This document shows positions 19,178 to 28,419 of a DNA stretch of 64,000 bases, piece by piece. The translations under genes were made by a program, and so were the position numbers. The notes below the pieces were generated by a model. That model saw nothing but the letters and a program-made list of their open reading frames with translations, was not told the origin of the DNA and made no database searches. Position 1 is the stretch's first letter; each line of letters starts with the position of its first letter. Source of the DNA: Candidatus Loosdrechtia aerotolerans (GTDB taxonomy: Bacteria > Planctomycetota > Brocadiia > Brocadiales > Brocadiaceae); the NCBI GenBank assembly GCA_021646405.1, contig SOER01000003.1, forward strand, positions 98,593 through 162,592. Direction: 5' to 3'.

Positions 19178-19606
19178 TTATTCAACCTCTACGAGCCGGA
19201 TATCGAAAACCAGGTCTTTTCCAGCCAGGGGATGATTGGCATCTAATGTTACCGTGCTTTCTGTAACATCTGCTACCGTAACGACAGTTGTTCGGCCATC
19301 CGTTGTACGAACTTTAAACTGTTGACCCACTTCAGGTGTTACATCTTCCGGAAATTGGTCCCGGTTTACAACCATGACCATTTCATCTTTGTGGGGACCG
19401 TATGCATTCTCCGACTTAACCTTAACGGTTTTTGATTCACCAGGGCTCATACCAACTACAGCTTTTTCAAAGTCCGGAATTAGCTCATGATCTCCTATGG
19501 TAAATTCCAACGGGTCACGATTCGATGAACTATCAAACACGGTACCATCATTTAATTTTCCTGTATAGTGGACCTTAACAGTATCTCCATGCCTTGCTTG
19601 TTTCAT
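19178..19606 (-). CDS. FKBP-type peptidyl-prolyl isomerase, SlyD-like (second copy)
   Basis: 142 residues: GDTVKVHYTGKLNDGTVFDSS, EFTIGDHELIPDFEKAVVGMSPGESKTV, flap NAYGPHKDEMVMVVNRDQFPEDV, and VTLDANHPLAGKDLVFDIRLVEVE. It is complete for the SlyD-like FKBP class and has no His-rich tail. ATG 19606 is chosen: the frame extends to a GTG at 19615, but AAGGAG is spaced 8 bases from the ATG and overlaps the GTG region. It closely resembles the gene at 18180-18665 and probably arose by local duplication, with the two flaps since diverged. Confidence 0.93.
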   Translation of the reverse strand: MKQARHGDTVKVHYTGKLNDGTVFDSSSNRDPLEFTIGDHELIPDFEKAVVGMSPGESKTVKVKSENAYGPHKDEMVMVVNRDQFPEDVTPEVGQQFKVRTTDGRTTVVTVADVTESTVTLDANHPLAGKDLVFDIRLVEVE

Positions 19607-19615
19607 TTTTTTCAC

Positions 19616-20113
19616 TCCTTTCTATCCGATCATCTTCTAAAAAACAGAAGAAATAATGTATCTAAAAATAGTATAACGGGGGCAATTTGAGCTTGAATTT
19701 GAATACAAAAAACAGGGAAGCCATTGAGAGGCAAATGAGAATTGTTCTTGAATGGTAAGCGAAGGTGTTTTATCTTACCCTATCTGTAACCGGTTGATTT
19801 CCAAATCCTGTAAAAATTGTTTCCCTCTAAACAGGGTGTTAAATGTTTTTTCAAGTATCCCTCTCTGCAACGTAAAATCTTATCCAGCGTCCTGGTTGCA
19901 TGCCGTAAATATTTTACAAAATTTCGTAGCACAGAAAATCCTCACAAAATATACTATACCTCATAATGCAGAAAAAGGAAGATAAAAAGAAAAAAATTTA
20001 GAGGCTTCAAGGCTTAAGGGTTCAGGGTTCAGGGTTAAAAATGTTCGTTAAAGGCCAGTCTTTCCCATCCCCTGAGCCTTAAACCGGGAACCGTGAACCC
20101 TGAATCAAAGCAG
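19616..20113. repeat. Gap holding another 'ggttcagggtt' element
   Basis: At about 20002-20106, 'ttaagggttcagggttcagg' is mirrored by 'gagccttaaaccgggaaccg' and 'tgaaccctgaatc'. The rest (19616-20000) shows no gene, repeat or clear signal. Confidence 0.65.
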
Positions 20114-21412
20114 TTACGATAGATTTTTGATCTCTTCCCTCCCCCTCTCCTCAGTGACAAAATAAAATAGAATTCCACCTGCAATAAAAAAAATCGATAC
20201 AGATGAGATACTAACCCGCGATGCAATAGTACTACTATAACCAAGAGACTTCATGAGCAGGCCAGTTCCTCCAATAAGCATTGGACCAAGAATAGCAGCA
20301 AATTTCCCTACCAGATTATAAAAACCAAAGTATTCGGCTGATTTATCAACGGGAATTATTCTCGCATAATATGAACGACTTAAAGCTTGAATACCTCCCT
20401 GGACAAGCCCGACAAGAGTAGCCATGATAAAAAATTCGTGCTCGTTGGATAGAAAAGCACCATAGAAGGAGATACATAAGTAGACCGCAATAGCAGTAAA
20501 GATGGCATGCCGGGTACCAATCTTGCCTCCCAGGTAAACAAACCCGAGAGAAGCCGGAAACCCAATAAATTGGGTGATAAGCAACGCAACAATTAAATCA
20601 TCAGATTTAAGACCAATGGAAATACCGTAATCTATTGCCATGTAAATAATAGAGTTTACACCATCGATATAAAGCCAGTAAGATATAAGAAACAGAAAGA
20701 TGATCTTCAAGTGCCTGATCTTTCGGAACGTTTCTTTCAATTGAATAATGCCTGCCTTTACCAGGCTCAGGTAAGGTTCTGTTCTTTTATTCTTACGTTC
20801 TTTTACGAATAAGAAGAGGGGAATCGAAAACACAGTCCACCAGATACCAACAGAAATGAACGAAAATTGCATAGCCTCGCCAGGGTTTTCAAATCCCAAT
20901 ACTTCTGGATTGAGCGTTGTCCATACATTAAAGGCAAAAAGAATACCTCCACCCAGATATCCAAGGGCAAAACCTAATCCAGAAACAAAATCGAATATTT
21001 TTTCAGATGCAATATCAGTTATTAATGCATCATAGAAGATATTCCCCCCTAAAAATCCAATTGTTGCAAGGATATATAATGCGATAGCCATCGGCCAGCT
21101 GCCTTTTGAAATGAAAAATAAAAGCAGCGTTGCAGTCGCACCTACATAAGCAAAAAACAAAAGGAATTTCTTTTTCGATGTTCCTCTATCGGCGATGGCT
21201 CCAAGGAAAGGCGCAGAAAAAGCTATCGTCATACCTGCAAGAGAATTTGCCAATCCGAGCCTGGCTGTGCTCACAACGGTATCAACATCAGCACTCCAGT
21301 ACTGCTTGAAAAAAATAGGGAAAAAACCAGCCATAACTGTAGTAGCAAAAGCAGAGTTGGCCCAATCATACATACTCCATCCAAAGATTGCTTTTTTATC
21401 AGTATACTGCAT
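20114..21412 (-). CDS. MFS transporter, UMF1/Atg22-like family
   Basis: 432 residues with about 12 membrane segments. The opening FGWSMYDWANSAFATTVMAGFFPIFF is the hallmark of the UMF1 (vacuole-effluxer Atg22-like) branch of the major facilitator superfamily. The central loop (about 205-225, KERKNKRTEPY) and GLVQGGIQALSRSYYARIIP in the second half also fit. Substrates of bacterial members are largely unknown; export of amino acids or small molecules is often suggested by homology. Monocistronic, divergent from the radical SAM gene. Confidence 0.9.
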   Translation of the reverse strand: MQYTDKKAIFGWSMYDWANSAFATTVMAGFFPIFFKQYWSADVDTVVSTARLGLANSLAGMTIAFSAPFLGAIADRGTSKKKFLLFFAYVGATATLLLFFISKGSWPMAIALYILATIGFLGGNIFYDALITDIASEKIFDFVSGLGFALGYLGGGILFAFNVWTTLNPEVLGFENPGEAMQFSFISVGIWWTVFSIPLFLFVKERKNKRTEPYLSLVKAGIIQLKETFRKIRHLKIIFLFLISYWLYIDGVNSIIYMAIDYGISIGLKSDDLIVALLITQFIGFPASLGFVYLGGKIGTRHAIFTAIAVYLCISFYGAFLSNEHEFFIMATLVGLVQGGIQALSRSYYARIIPVDKSAEYFGFYNLVGKFAAILGPMLIGGTGLLMKSLGYSSTIASRVSISSVSIFFIAGGILFYFVTEERGREEIKNLS

Positions 21413-21708
21413 AGAATAGAAATCCTCAAAATACTACCTGGAAATGTACACCCTGAATGGTACGGCTACCAAATTTAAGTTAAAAGCCTTACCCTGCACT
21501 CCTGCCCAAACCCGTTTCCGTAAGAAACCTAGCAAATCTGGTAAACTATGTCAAGTATTCCGTGAAATAAGAAGTTTTTCAGCAGAGAGAAAAAATATTG
21601 TACTTATATGGTATTGATAGTAAAATTTACTATTAATTCTGGAAAACCCCTTTTAGGATTTTAAACGGGTTTTATACCTCTTATTAACTCTGAAAAAAGG
21701 TTTCTGAA
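21413..21708. promoter_or_regulatory. Divergent control region between MFS and radical SAM genes
   Basis: Contains a 17-base dyad ATAGTAAAATTTACTAT (21617-21633) and a hairpin formed by AAAACCC (21643-21649) and GGGTTTT (21667-21673) just before the radical SAM start. Either could regulate that gene. No near-consensus promoter stands out. Confidence 0.35.
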
Positions 21709-23598
21709 ATGAATTACAAACCATATGCAGTTTCATGGAATACAACCTATCGTTGCAATCTGCACTGCAGCCATTGTTATCTCGATACGAATGCACTAAC
21801 CAAACAATCTGCCAGTGAATTAACCACCCGGGAAGGATTTAAACTCATAGACCAGATGGCAGAACTGAATCCCAACCTGCTCTTAATCCTTACCGGTGGA
21901 GAGCCCTTGCTCAGAGAGGATATTTACGATTTAGCTTCATACGCCTCCCAGAAAGGTATGATGGTAGTGCTGGGCACAAACGGAAACCTGATTGACGACG
22001 ACATTGCAAAGAGGTTAAAAGAGAGTGGGGTAACCGGTATTGGTATCAGCCTTGATTCTCTTGTACCTGAGATACACGACAATTTCCGGGGAAATTCAGG
22101 TACGTGGGACGATACCCTTAACGGGATCGAAGCATGCCGCCGGCAGGGAATCGAGTTCCAAATACAGACTACCGTCACCAGGAAAAATTTTCACGAAATT
22201 CCCCGTATTATCGAATTCTCATACAACCTCGGCGCAAGGGTTTTCAACCTATTCTTTTTGGTATGCACCGGTAAAGGTCAGGAACTAACGGACATTACAC
22301 CGCAACAATACGATCAGGCGCTTCTTCAGCTCTACGAAATACAAAAAAACTACCAGGGAAAAATGATGGTAGGCGCAAAATGTGCGCCGCACTATCGAAG
22401 AATTGTGTATGAACATGATACCACATCACCTCTTGTCCGGGCATACGCAGGGGGGTGTCCGGCCGCCACGCATTATTGCAGGATTACTCCAGAGGGAGAT
22501 GTTACACCGTGCCCTTATATGCCTAATATTTCCGGAAATATACGGGAAAAGGATTTTGGGGAGATATGGAATAATGCCGCCGATTTTCAATCCCTGCGGT
22601 ATGCAGACCTCAACGGTAGATGCGGAATATGTGAATTCAAGCACCTCTGCAAAGGATGCCGGGCAAGGGCACTTGCTACAACAGGAAACCAAATGGACGA
22701 AGATGCCTGGTGTAATTATATTCCGGGACACTATGGTAATACGGTTATCCAATTGGCATCATCTGAAACCTTTGGAATTGAGGAGGATTTTACTCTACCC
22801 TGGAGCGCAGAAGCAAAGGGCATTCTAAAGCAAATCCCCTCTTTCAGCCGGGGTATGGTTATAAAAAATGTAGAAAACTATGCAGCAGAAAATAATCATC
22901 AGGAAATAACATTAGCAATAATGAAATCTGCACGGGAAGAGATGATTTTAAAGAGAAGAACTGCGTTTCCTGCAGAAGATAAAAATCAGGATATACAGGT
23001 GAAAGAAGATAAAGACCGTGTCCACCAGGACGATGAAATTCCATGGACCGAAGAGGCAAGGAAACGGGTTGCAAACGCCCCGGACTTTGTACGACCAGGT
23101 ATTTTAAAACTCATGCAGAAAAAAGCACGGCGTCATGGTTATACAGAAATTACCTCTAAATTTCTTTCTGAAATAAGGGATGAATCTATGCAGCTTGCGT
23201 CAAAACGTATTAAGAATATCGGCTTTGATGAACTCAGAATGGACGCCTGGGACAAGGCAAAAGAAAAATTAAAAAGTGTTCATAAAAAAGAAGTTATCGA
23301 TACTATTAAGAAATTTCTGGAAGAGCGTACCCATAAGAAAGAAGGCATTATTACCAAATTCCAGGCCTATTTGAAAACTGTAAACAGAACAACACAAGAA
23401 ACCCCTTTGTCACCTACATGGACAGAGGAAGCATCACAGCGTATTGAAAGAGCACCTCTCTTTGTGAGAGGGAGAGCAAAGAATGCCATTGAAGACTTTG
23501 CAGTCCAAAACGGTATTGCCGAAATCACTATAGAATTGATAGAGCGATACATGAAAAACATCCCCTCTTTTGTTAAAAATAAATTCCGGGATACATAA
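21709..23598 (+). CDS. Radical SAM/SPASM protein fused to PCP_red-type domains
   Basis: 629 residues. The radical SAM core (1-220) has C16-x3-C20-x2-C23 and GGEP (63-66). A SPASM-like Cys-rich segment (250-335) has cysteines at 250, 257, 268, 305, 308, 314, 317 and 335, enough for auxiliary iron-sulfur clusters. The C-terminus carries three short repeats starting LPWSAEAKGIL (363), IPWTEEARKRV (444) and PTWTEEASQRI (569), each followed by a P-x-FxR-x8-E/Q helix and an EIT element. This pattern matches PCP_red, known from light-independent protochlorophyllide reductase BchB. A link to tetrapyrrole or heme chemistry (AhbC/AhbD/NirJ-like) is inferred. The substrate is unknown and no other tetrapyrrole gene is adjacent. 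Confidence 0.88.
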   Translation: MNYKPYAVSWNTTYRCNLHCSHCYLDTNALTKQSASELTTREGFKLIDQMAELNPNLLLILTGGEPLLREDIYDLASYASQKGMMVVLGTNGNLIDDDIAKRLKESGVTGIGISLDSLVPEIHDNFRGNSGTWDDTLNGIEACRRQGIEFQIQTTVTRKNFHEIPRIIEFSYNLGARVFNLFFLVCTGKGQELTDITPQQYDQALLQLYEIQKNYQGKMMVGAKCAPHYRRIVYEHDTTSPLVRAYAGGCPAATHYCRITPEGDVTPCPYMPNISGNIREKDFGEIWNNAADFQSLRYADLNGRCGICEFKHLCKGCRARALATTGNQMDEDAWCNYIPGHYGNTVIQLASSETFGIEEDFTLPWSAEAKGILKQIPSFSRGMVIKNVENYAAENNHQEITLAIMKSAREEMILKRRTAFPAEDKNQDIQVKEDKDRVHQDDEIPWTEEARKRVANAPDFVRPGILKLMQKKARRHGYTEITSKFLSEIRDESMQLASKRIKNIGFDELRMDAWDKAKEKLKSVHKKEVIDTIKKFLEERTHKKEGIITKFQAYLKTVNRTTQETPLSPTWTEEASQRIERAPLFVRGRAKNAIEDFAVQNGIAEITIELIERYMKNIPSFVKNKFRDT

Positions 23599-23699
23599 GT
23601 TACTGAATGAGTAAAAAGCTTTTGTAGCCGGATTCCTTCAGTGCAGAATAATGCTGTACTTTTTCCGGGGTATGAACGTAAGTGTGCACAGACTGAAGC

Positions 23700-23891
23700 C
23701 TGTAACAAATAAATTCCAAATAACAATATCCAAATAACAAATAAATCCCAAAAAACAAATCCCAAATTCCAAAAAGTGTGGTTTTGGAAATTGGATATTG
23801 AGATTTGGAATTTGTTTGGAATTTGGAATTTGGGATTTGGGATTTACGCTTGCGTTTATCTGCGTCCTATTTTTGGTTTTTGGAATTTATC
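23700..23891. repeat. Long imperfect palindrome of 'caaattccaaa' / 'tttggaatttg' plus 'atctgcgtcct' tail
   Basis: The left half is rich in 'aaatcccaaattccaaa' and the right half in 'ttggaatttgggatttggg', so the DNA can fold on itself around position 23780. It ends with 'tatctgcgtcctattttt', which recurs at about 43755-43785 and 60405-60440. The apparent N-terminal extension of the downstream kinase is a translation of this repeat. Confidence 0.75.
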
Positions 23892-25952
23892 ATGAATACC
23901 ATAGTAAAGCAGATCCTGCAAAAATATGGAAACTACAAAGGCATCATCCTTAAGATTATCCATAAATTTCATATACCCTCCTACAAATCCATACGAACGA
24001 AGATTATTATTTCTTCAATACTCCTTTCCATATTTCCTATCCTCATTATGAGGGTATTTGTTTATCCTACCGAGAAAAAGGCCTTGCAGGAGTCGTTGAT
24101 CCAAAACCTTGAAGGGGTCGGACACAAACAAGCAGAGCTTATCGTAAAGTGGATTAACGAAAGAAAGGCAGACGCAAAAATTATTGCAGAGAATCCCAAT
24201 GTACCAGGCGTTATTTATAAATCCGAAGGCAGCGAAAATTTTTACCGACTTCTCCATCATTTGAATAGTGTTCGGGAGGCTTACGGTTATAAGGAAATCT
24301 TCATTTCTGATCGTCATGGGGATCTAAAAATTACTACGGCAACGGGAATGGTGATTACCAATCTGACAGGATACGAATTTTTCGAGAAAGCTGTCCACGG
24401 TGCTACCTTTATATCACCTATTGCACCATCAGTGATCCCATTAGAGAATGAATATGGGGAATTGGAGTTAGGTATACCTACTCTGTATATCACTACACCG
24501 GTGATTTATGAAAAAAAGATTATTGGTGTAGTATGTTTGAGAGTAGACGTGATGGAGATTAGCAAACTTATGAGAAGTGTCAGGCTGGGAGAAACAGGGG
24601 AAACATATCTGATCAATAAAGAAGGATTTATGATCTCCGAATCCAGGTTTTTAAAAGACCTTAAGGACTTTGGAATTGTTCGCAAAAGAACAACCCTCGA
24701 ACTCAAGGTAATAAATCCGAAGACAGGGGAATTTATCCGGAGCGTTAAAGAATGTTTAAAAGGAAGAAGTGGAAACGACGGTGATGGCTACGAGGACTAC
24801 CGGGGAATACAGGTATTAGGTTTCTGGCAATGGATCCCGGAACTCAACTGGGGCGTTATCGCAGAAATCGACGTTAATGAAGGCTACGGTATGGTGAGAA
24901 AACTCCATACCATCATCTCATCAATCATGATACTTATAACACTTATCGTTATCTCCTTCGCATTCTTTTTTGGTAAGAAGATATCAGAGCCAATTCTTTA
25001 TCTTACCGAGATAACAAAAAGTATCTCCGAAGGGGATTACAGTAAACGGGTAAAAATTATGTCTCACGATGAAGTTGGTGAACTAACAAATTCCTTCAAT
25101 AAAATGGCAGGCTCCTTAGAAGAAAAAACACAGATACTCAAGGAATACACCTCGAACCTTGAGAAAACGGTTGAAGAAAGAACAAAAGACCTTATCCGTA
25201 CGAATCAGAAACTTGAAACACAAAGCAGCAATCTGAAAAAGGCGTATAAAGAATTACTCACACTTGATCAGATGAAGGACAAAATGATACGGGATGTATC
25301 TCACGAACTTAAATCACCCGTCGCTCAGGTACAAATGGCCGTCGATCTCTGGTTTAAAGAGGTGAAAAAGGGATATAAAGACCGTTCAAATGAAGAGAAA
25401 TTCAGCAAGATTATTCACGACAGCCTGCAAAGGTTGCGGAAAACCATTGAGAGCATCCTTGACCTTTCTGTTTTAGAATCAGGCCGTTTGGTATTTAAAA
25501 AAGAGATCCTCCACCTCAGCGAACTTACAATTCAGACCATTACAGGTATGAGGCTTATTGCAGAAAAGAAGGGACTTGCTCTTGTAAGTGACATACCTGA
25601 TAGAGTACCCTCTGTTATTGGAGATAAGAGTGAAATCCAACGGGTAATTACCAACCTCATAGACAATGCAATAAAATACACCGAACAAGGGGAGATTCAT
25701 GTTTCTCTGAGACAGAAGGGTGCTTACATAGAGTTCTCTATAAAAGATACGGGAGTAGGTATCGGAATACCACAAGAACAGTTCTCAAGAATCTTTGAGA
25801 GATTCTTTCAGGAGCGCCCACGGATAGATGGTGCAGGGGTAGGGCTTGCAATATGCAAAAACATTATCAAAGCACACAGAGGGCAGATATGGGCAGAAAG
25901 TGGCGGGCCCGGGAAGGGTTCAACTTTTCGATTTACTTTACCGTTAGCATAG
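23892..25952 (+). CDS. Cache-HAMP membrane sensor histidine kinase
   Basis: 686 residues. TM1 (38-57), a large periplasmic dCache-type sensor (60-335, with GYKEIFISDRHGDLKITTATG and TPVIYEKKIIGVVCLRVDV), TM2 (338-361), HAMP (362-415), a coiled coil (405-460), HisKA with H471 (DVSHELKSPVAQ), HATPase ending GVGLAICKNI. dCache domains usually bind small molecules such as amino or organic acids. No regulator gene is adjacent, so the partner is unknown. ATG 23892 is used because upstream codons translate a dispersed repeat. The ribosome site is weak. Confidence 0.92.
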   Translation: MNTIVKQILQKYGNYKGIILKIIHKFHIPSYKSIRTKIIISSILLSIFPILIMRVFVYPTEKKALQESLIQNLEGVGHKQAELIVKWINERKADAKIIAENPNVPGVIYKSEGSENFYRLLHHLNSVREAYGYKEIFISDRHGDLKITTATGMVITNLTGYEFFEKAVHGATFISPIAPSVIPLENEYGELELGIPTLYITTPVIYEKKIIGVVCLRVDVMEISKLMRSVRLGETGETYLINKEGFMISESRFLKDLKDFGIVRKRTTLELKVINPKTGEFIRSVKECLKGRSGNDGDGYEDYRGIQVLGFWQWIPELNWGVIAEIDVNEGYGMVRKLHTIISSIMILITLIVISFAFFFGKKISEPILYLTEITKSISEGDYSKRVKIMSHDEVGELTNSFNKMAGSLEEKTQILKEYTSNLEKTVEERTKDLIRTNQKLETQSSNLKKAYKELLTLDQMKDKMIRDVSHELKSPVAQVQMAVDLWFKEVKKGYKDRSNEEKFSKIIHDSLQRLRKTIESILDLSVLESGRLVFKKEILHLSELTIQTITGMRLIAEKKGLALVSDIPDRVPSVIGDKSEIQRVITNLIDNAIKYTEQGEIHVSLRQKGAYIEFSIKDTGVGIGIPQEQFSRIFERFFQERPRIDGAGVGLAICKNIIKAHRGQIWAESGGPGKGSTFRFTLPLA

Positions 25953-26018
25953 TATTCATATGATGAAACCGGACATTATCAAGTCAGGCCTTCGGCGACT
26001 TTTGTCTGTTGTAAAGAT

Positions 26019-26092
26019 GTAGGGCAAGGCTTTAGCCTTGCTTTCCCGCCAGAATACCTGTACGGGGAGGCAACCCTAAAGGGTCGCCCTAC
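26019..26092. repeat. GTAGGGC-GCCCTAC inverted-repeat element
   Basis: GTAGGGC (26019-26025) and GCCCTAC (26086-26092) bound a 74-base unit with an internal GCAAGGCTTTAGCCTTGC hairpin. It resembles a small miniature element; no second copy is seen here. Confidence 0.55.
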
Positions 26093-26109
26093 TTTGAAAT
26101 CCCTCAGCA

Positions 26110-26297
26110 TGTACTTAACCCCGAAGGGGTGACATTATGAAGCTGTTAGTTCGACAAGCTCACCACAAGGTTTTGGCACCACCGTTCCGGGTTAGCTGTT
26201 ATTTTCATTTTTTATTTACAAGTATGTCACCCCTTCGGGGTTTACAATTCTTCTGAGGTCTTTTGCTATAATCATGGCATTCCTTCGGGATTAAAAA
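26110..26297. repeat. MITE-like element, copy 1 (126-bp core 26117-26242)
   Basis: The core is bounded by AACCCCGAAGGGGTGACAT and its near-inverse, each arm itself a hairpin. It matches the core at 32619-32744 in reverse orientation with about one mismatch in 126. Left flank 'atgtactt' and right flank 'cttttgctataatcat' are shared with copy 2 on the same strand; the right outer arm here is degenerate ('ccttcgggatta'). Confidence 0.85.
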
Positions 26298-26335
26298 CAA
26301 TTCAACATAAAGAATCACTGTTGCATCATAGTAAC

Positions 26336-26407
26336 ATCATTACCCTGATAACAACACCTCCCCGCAAACCCGCTTACATAAAATGAAAATCCCTATACCA
26401 TCAAGCT
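26336..26407. repeat. 'cccgcaaacccgcttacat' dispersed element
   Basis: Nearly identical to 15264-15333 and to about 49170-49240 (shared 'aaaatgaaaat', 'cctatac' and 'atcaagct' blocks). Between here and 26833 I see no further gene or signal. Confidence 0.75.
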
Positions 26408-26833
26408 AAGGTATCTCCCTCACACAAAGACACAAAGAATAAAGTTGAATACTGATTGTTGGAATAATAGCTACCATAGTTCCGCTTCTCGTTGGTTTTA
26501 CCCTGGATAAAGAGGAGAATAAAAAGCGGAATGCCGGAATAAGAGTTGAATACCTCTTAATTTTTCATAATCTTTGATATAATCCGGATGCCCGGATACC
26601 GCCATTTTCCACAATAAACTTTCTTGGTTTATCTGTTTTCCATGGAAAAGTTTTTCTTTCATTCTGCCATCTATCGTAAAAACATATCAAAACCGATAAA
26701 GACAAACAAGAATTAAATTCCTTTGAAAGTCTTAAAAATATTGATACAATCAAAAGAAACAGGAACATATGAGAAATCATAAAAATATCTAAAAAAAGCC
26801 TGGAAATTTTTTCATGAAACTTACCGTTAAATA

Positions 26834-27184
26834 ATGAGTAGAAGGTCTCTCTTTTCTTTAAGCGTGCTCCACTCCTTACTGTTTTTTGTAATTACCTATG
26901 TATCTATAGAATCTTTAACTGCGGAGAAAGCGGAGAGTCATAGCAGGGGAAATAACTTTCAGCGCGTGGTACACGGTTTGGGTTTGGGGGCTACAACAAA
27001 ACCTACGTGGTGCTATATCAATTTCGACCCGAGGGTCGACCCGCGCTGTCCATGTATCGAATGGCCTGTCCCCGGAGGTTTCTGCTATTGCCCGGAACAT
27101 ACAGGCACCGTCTCTTATATAGCTGGTAATGTCGAAATGGGTATAGCAATAGAAACAAAAGAAGGCACAGCCCCTGAATTGTAA
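26834..27184 (+). CDS. Small secreted Cys-rich protein heading an ABC/NosL-like operon
   Basis: 116 residues. Residues 1-30 form a signal peptide-like hydrophobic segment (LHSLLFFVITYVSIESLTA). The mature part has C60, C72, C74, C84, C86 and H89 (TKPTWC, DPRCPC, GGFCYCPEH), an arrangement that could bind metal or form disulfides. I do not recognise the family. It starts the rightward run of permease, ATPase, membrane protein and NosL-like protein (84 bases to the permease), so it may be their cargo or substrate. The ribosome site is weak. Confidence that it is a gene comes from the signal peptide, the Cys pattern and its position. Confidence 0.65.
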   Translation: MSRRSLFSLSVLHSLLFFVITYVSIESLTAEKAESHSRGNNFQRVVHGLGLGATTKPTWCYINFDPRVDPRCPCIEWPVPGGFCYCPEHTGTVSYIAGNVEMGIAIETKEGTAPEL

Positions 27185-27268
27185 GGTACCAATCTTATCT
27201 ATCGGCTTTTAAAGAGTATTTCATTGAAATCGATACCAAAAGACTTGTTGAAAATTTAGGTTGCTATC

Positions 27269-28417
27269 GTGAATAAACACATAAATCTTCTTCTTCTGGC
27301 AACAGAAAATATATTACGGCACAAAACAAAAACCGTCGTCGTGTGTCTCTGTATTGTTGCTATCCTTTCCCCTTTCATAACGGCCATTGCCATATCAGAA
27401 GGCATAAGAGAACAATCACTCATTTCGGTCGGAGAAAGTGCAGATCTCTACCTTACGTATGATGAATTTGGCAGAAATGCAGCCGTTCCTTTAAAGTACC
27501 TCGATGAGATAAAAAAAATCTTTGGTGTAACAAAAGCAATACCGCGTATCATCGGCAGGGGGTATTTACAAAATAAACTTGCCGTTATTGTCGGCATCAG
27601 GAGAGAAGATATCCCGCCGTCCGTTTCCTGTATTTCAGGGAGGGTCTTTGAGCATGCACATGAGGTTATTGTAGGTTATGAACTGGCAAATCATTTTCAG
27701 TTACATCCCGGCGATCAGTTTAGCATGCGCGGACAACAGCGGAAGACATTCACCGTCACAGGACTCTTCTCGGCAGACTCAAGTATCTGGGGGGCATCCA
27801 TGATACTCATGTCTTTTCAGGATGCAGGAGAGCTCTTCGGCAAACAGGATGTTGCTACCGACATACAGATTTACACCCTGCCGGGACACAATTCAGCAAT
27901 TGCTGCCGATCTATACGATATCTTTCAAAATGAACCTTACAGGATTCAGGACAAGCAGATGATAGAGACGTATTTTAAAAAGGGATTCATGCTCAAAGAG
28001 GGTATTTTTACCGCTCTCTATACCATAGCATTTGCCCTTGGCATACCTGCGATCCTGGTAGCCTCGGGTTTTGGATTATCAGAACGGAGGAGGGAAATCG
28101 GCATCATGAAGGCAACCGGGTGGAATACCCTGGAAGTTTTAGAATTAATCTCCTTCGAGCAAATATTCATTAGCCTGCTGGGGGCCGTAACCGCTATTGT
28201 ATTGTCTATTTTGTGGGTCAAGCTTTTTCATGGTGCATTCATAGCACAATTCTTTGTTGCAGAGATGCCCATGTTACCGAAATTTACGCTACCATCAAGA
28301 TTTCTGCCTTTACCATGCCTGCTGAGTTTCTTCTTTGCCTTTCTCCTGACCATGGTCGGCAGCATATATTCTTCCTGGAGGGCATCTGTAGAACCACCGG
28401 TTATCTCGATGAAATAA
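27269..28417 (+). CDS. FtsX/MacB-type ABC transporter permease
   Basis: 382 residues. TM1 at about 20-42, a periplasmic MacB-PCD-like domain (45-235), then three C-terminal membrane segments (about 245-270, 290-315, 350-372), the FtsX/LolC topology. The loop GLSERRREIGIMKATGW is the coupling signature of this class, which usually extracts or exports envelope substrates or transmits force rather than importing. Start is GTG 27269, with a modest TTTAGG site. The ATPase begins 2 bases after the stop, so the two form one transporter. Confidence 0.9.
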   Translation: MNKHINLLLLATENILRHKTKTVVVCLCIVAILSPFITAIAISEGIREQSLISVGESADLYLTYDEFGRNAAVPLKYLDEIKKIFGVTKAIPRIIGRGYLQNKLAVIVGIRREDIPPSVSCISGRVFEHAHEVIVGYELANHFQLHPGDQFSMRGQQRKTFTVTGLFSADSSIWGASMILMSFQDAGELFGKQDVATDIQIYTLPGHNSAIAADLYDIFQNEPYRIQDKQMIETYFKKGFMLKEGIFTALYTIAFALGIPAILVASGFGLSERRREIGIMKATGWNTLEVLELISFEQIFISLLGAVTAIVLSILWVKLFHGAFIAQFFVAEMPMLPKFTLPSRFLPLPCLLSFFFAFLLTMVGSIYSSWRASVEPPVISMK

Positions 28418-28419
28418 TC

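Noticed and set aside
26565..26780. 71-codon minus-strand ORF before the Cys-rich secreted protein
   Set aside because: AT-rich, no domain, no ribosome site and no neighbour on that strand.
28213..28419. 69-residue N-terminal extension of the LolD-type ATPase
   Set aside because: It lies within the permease gene in another frame, and the ATPase fold starts at ATG 28420.
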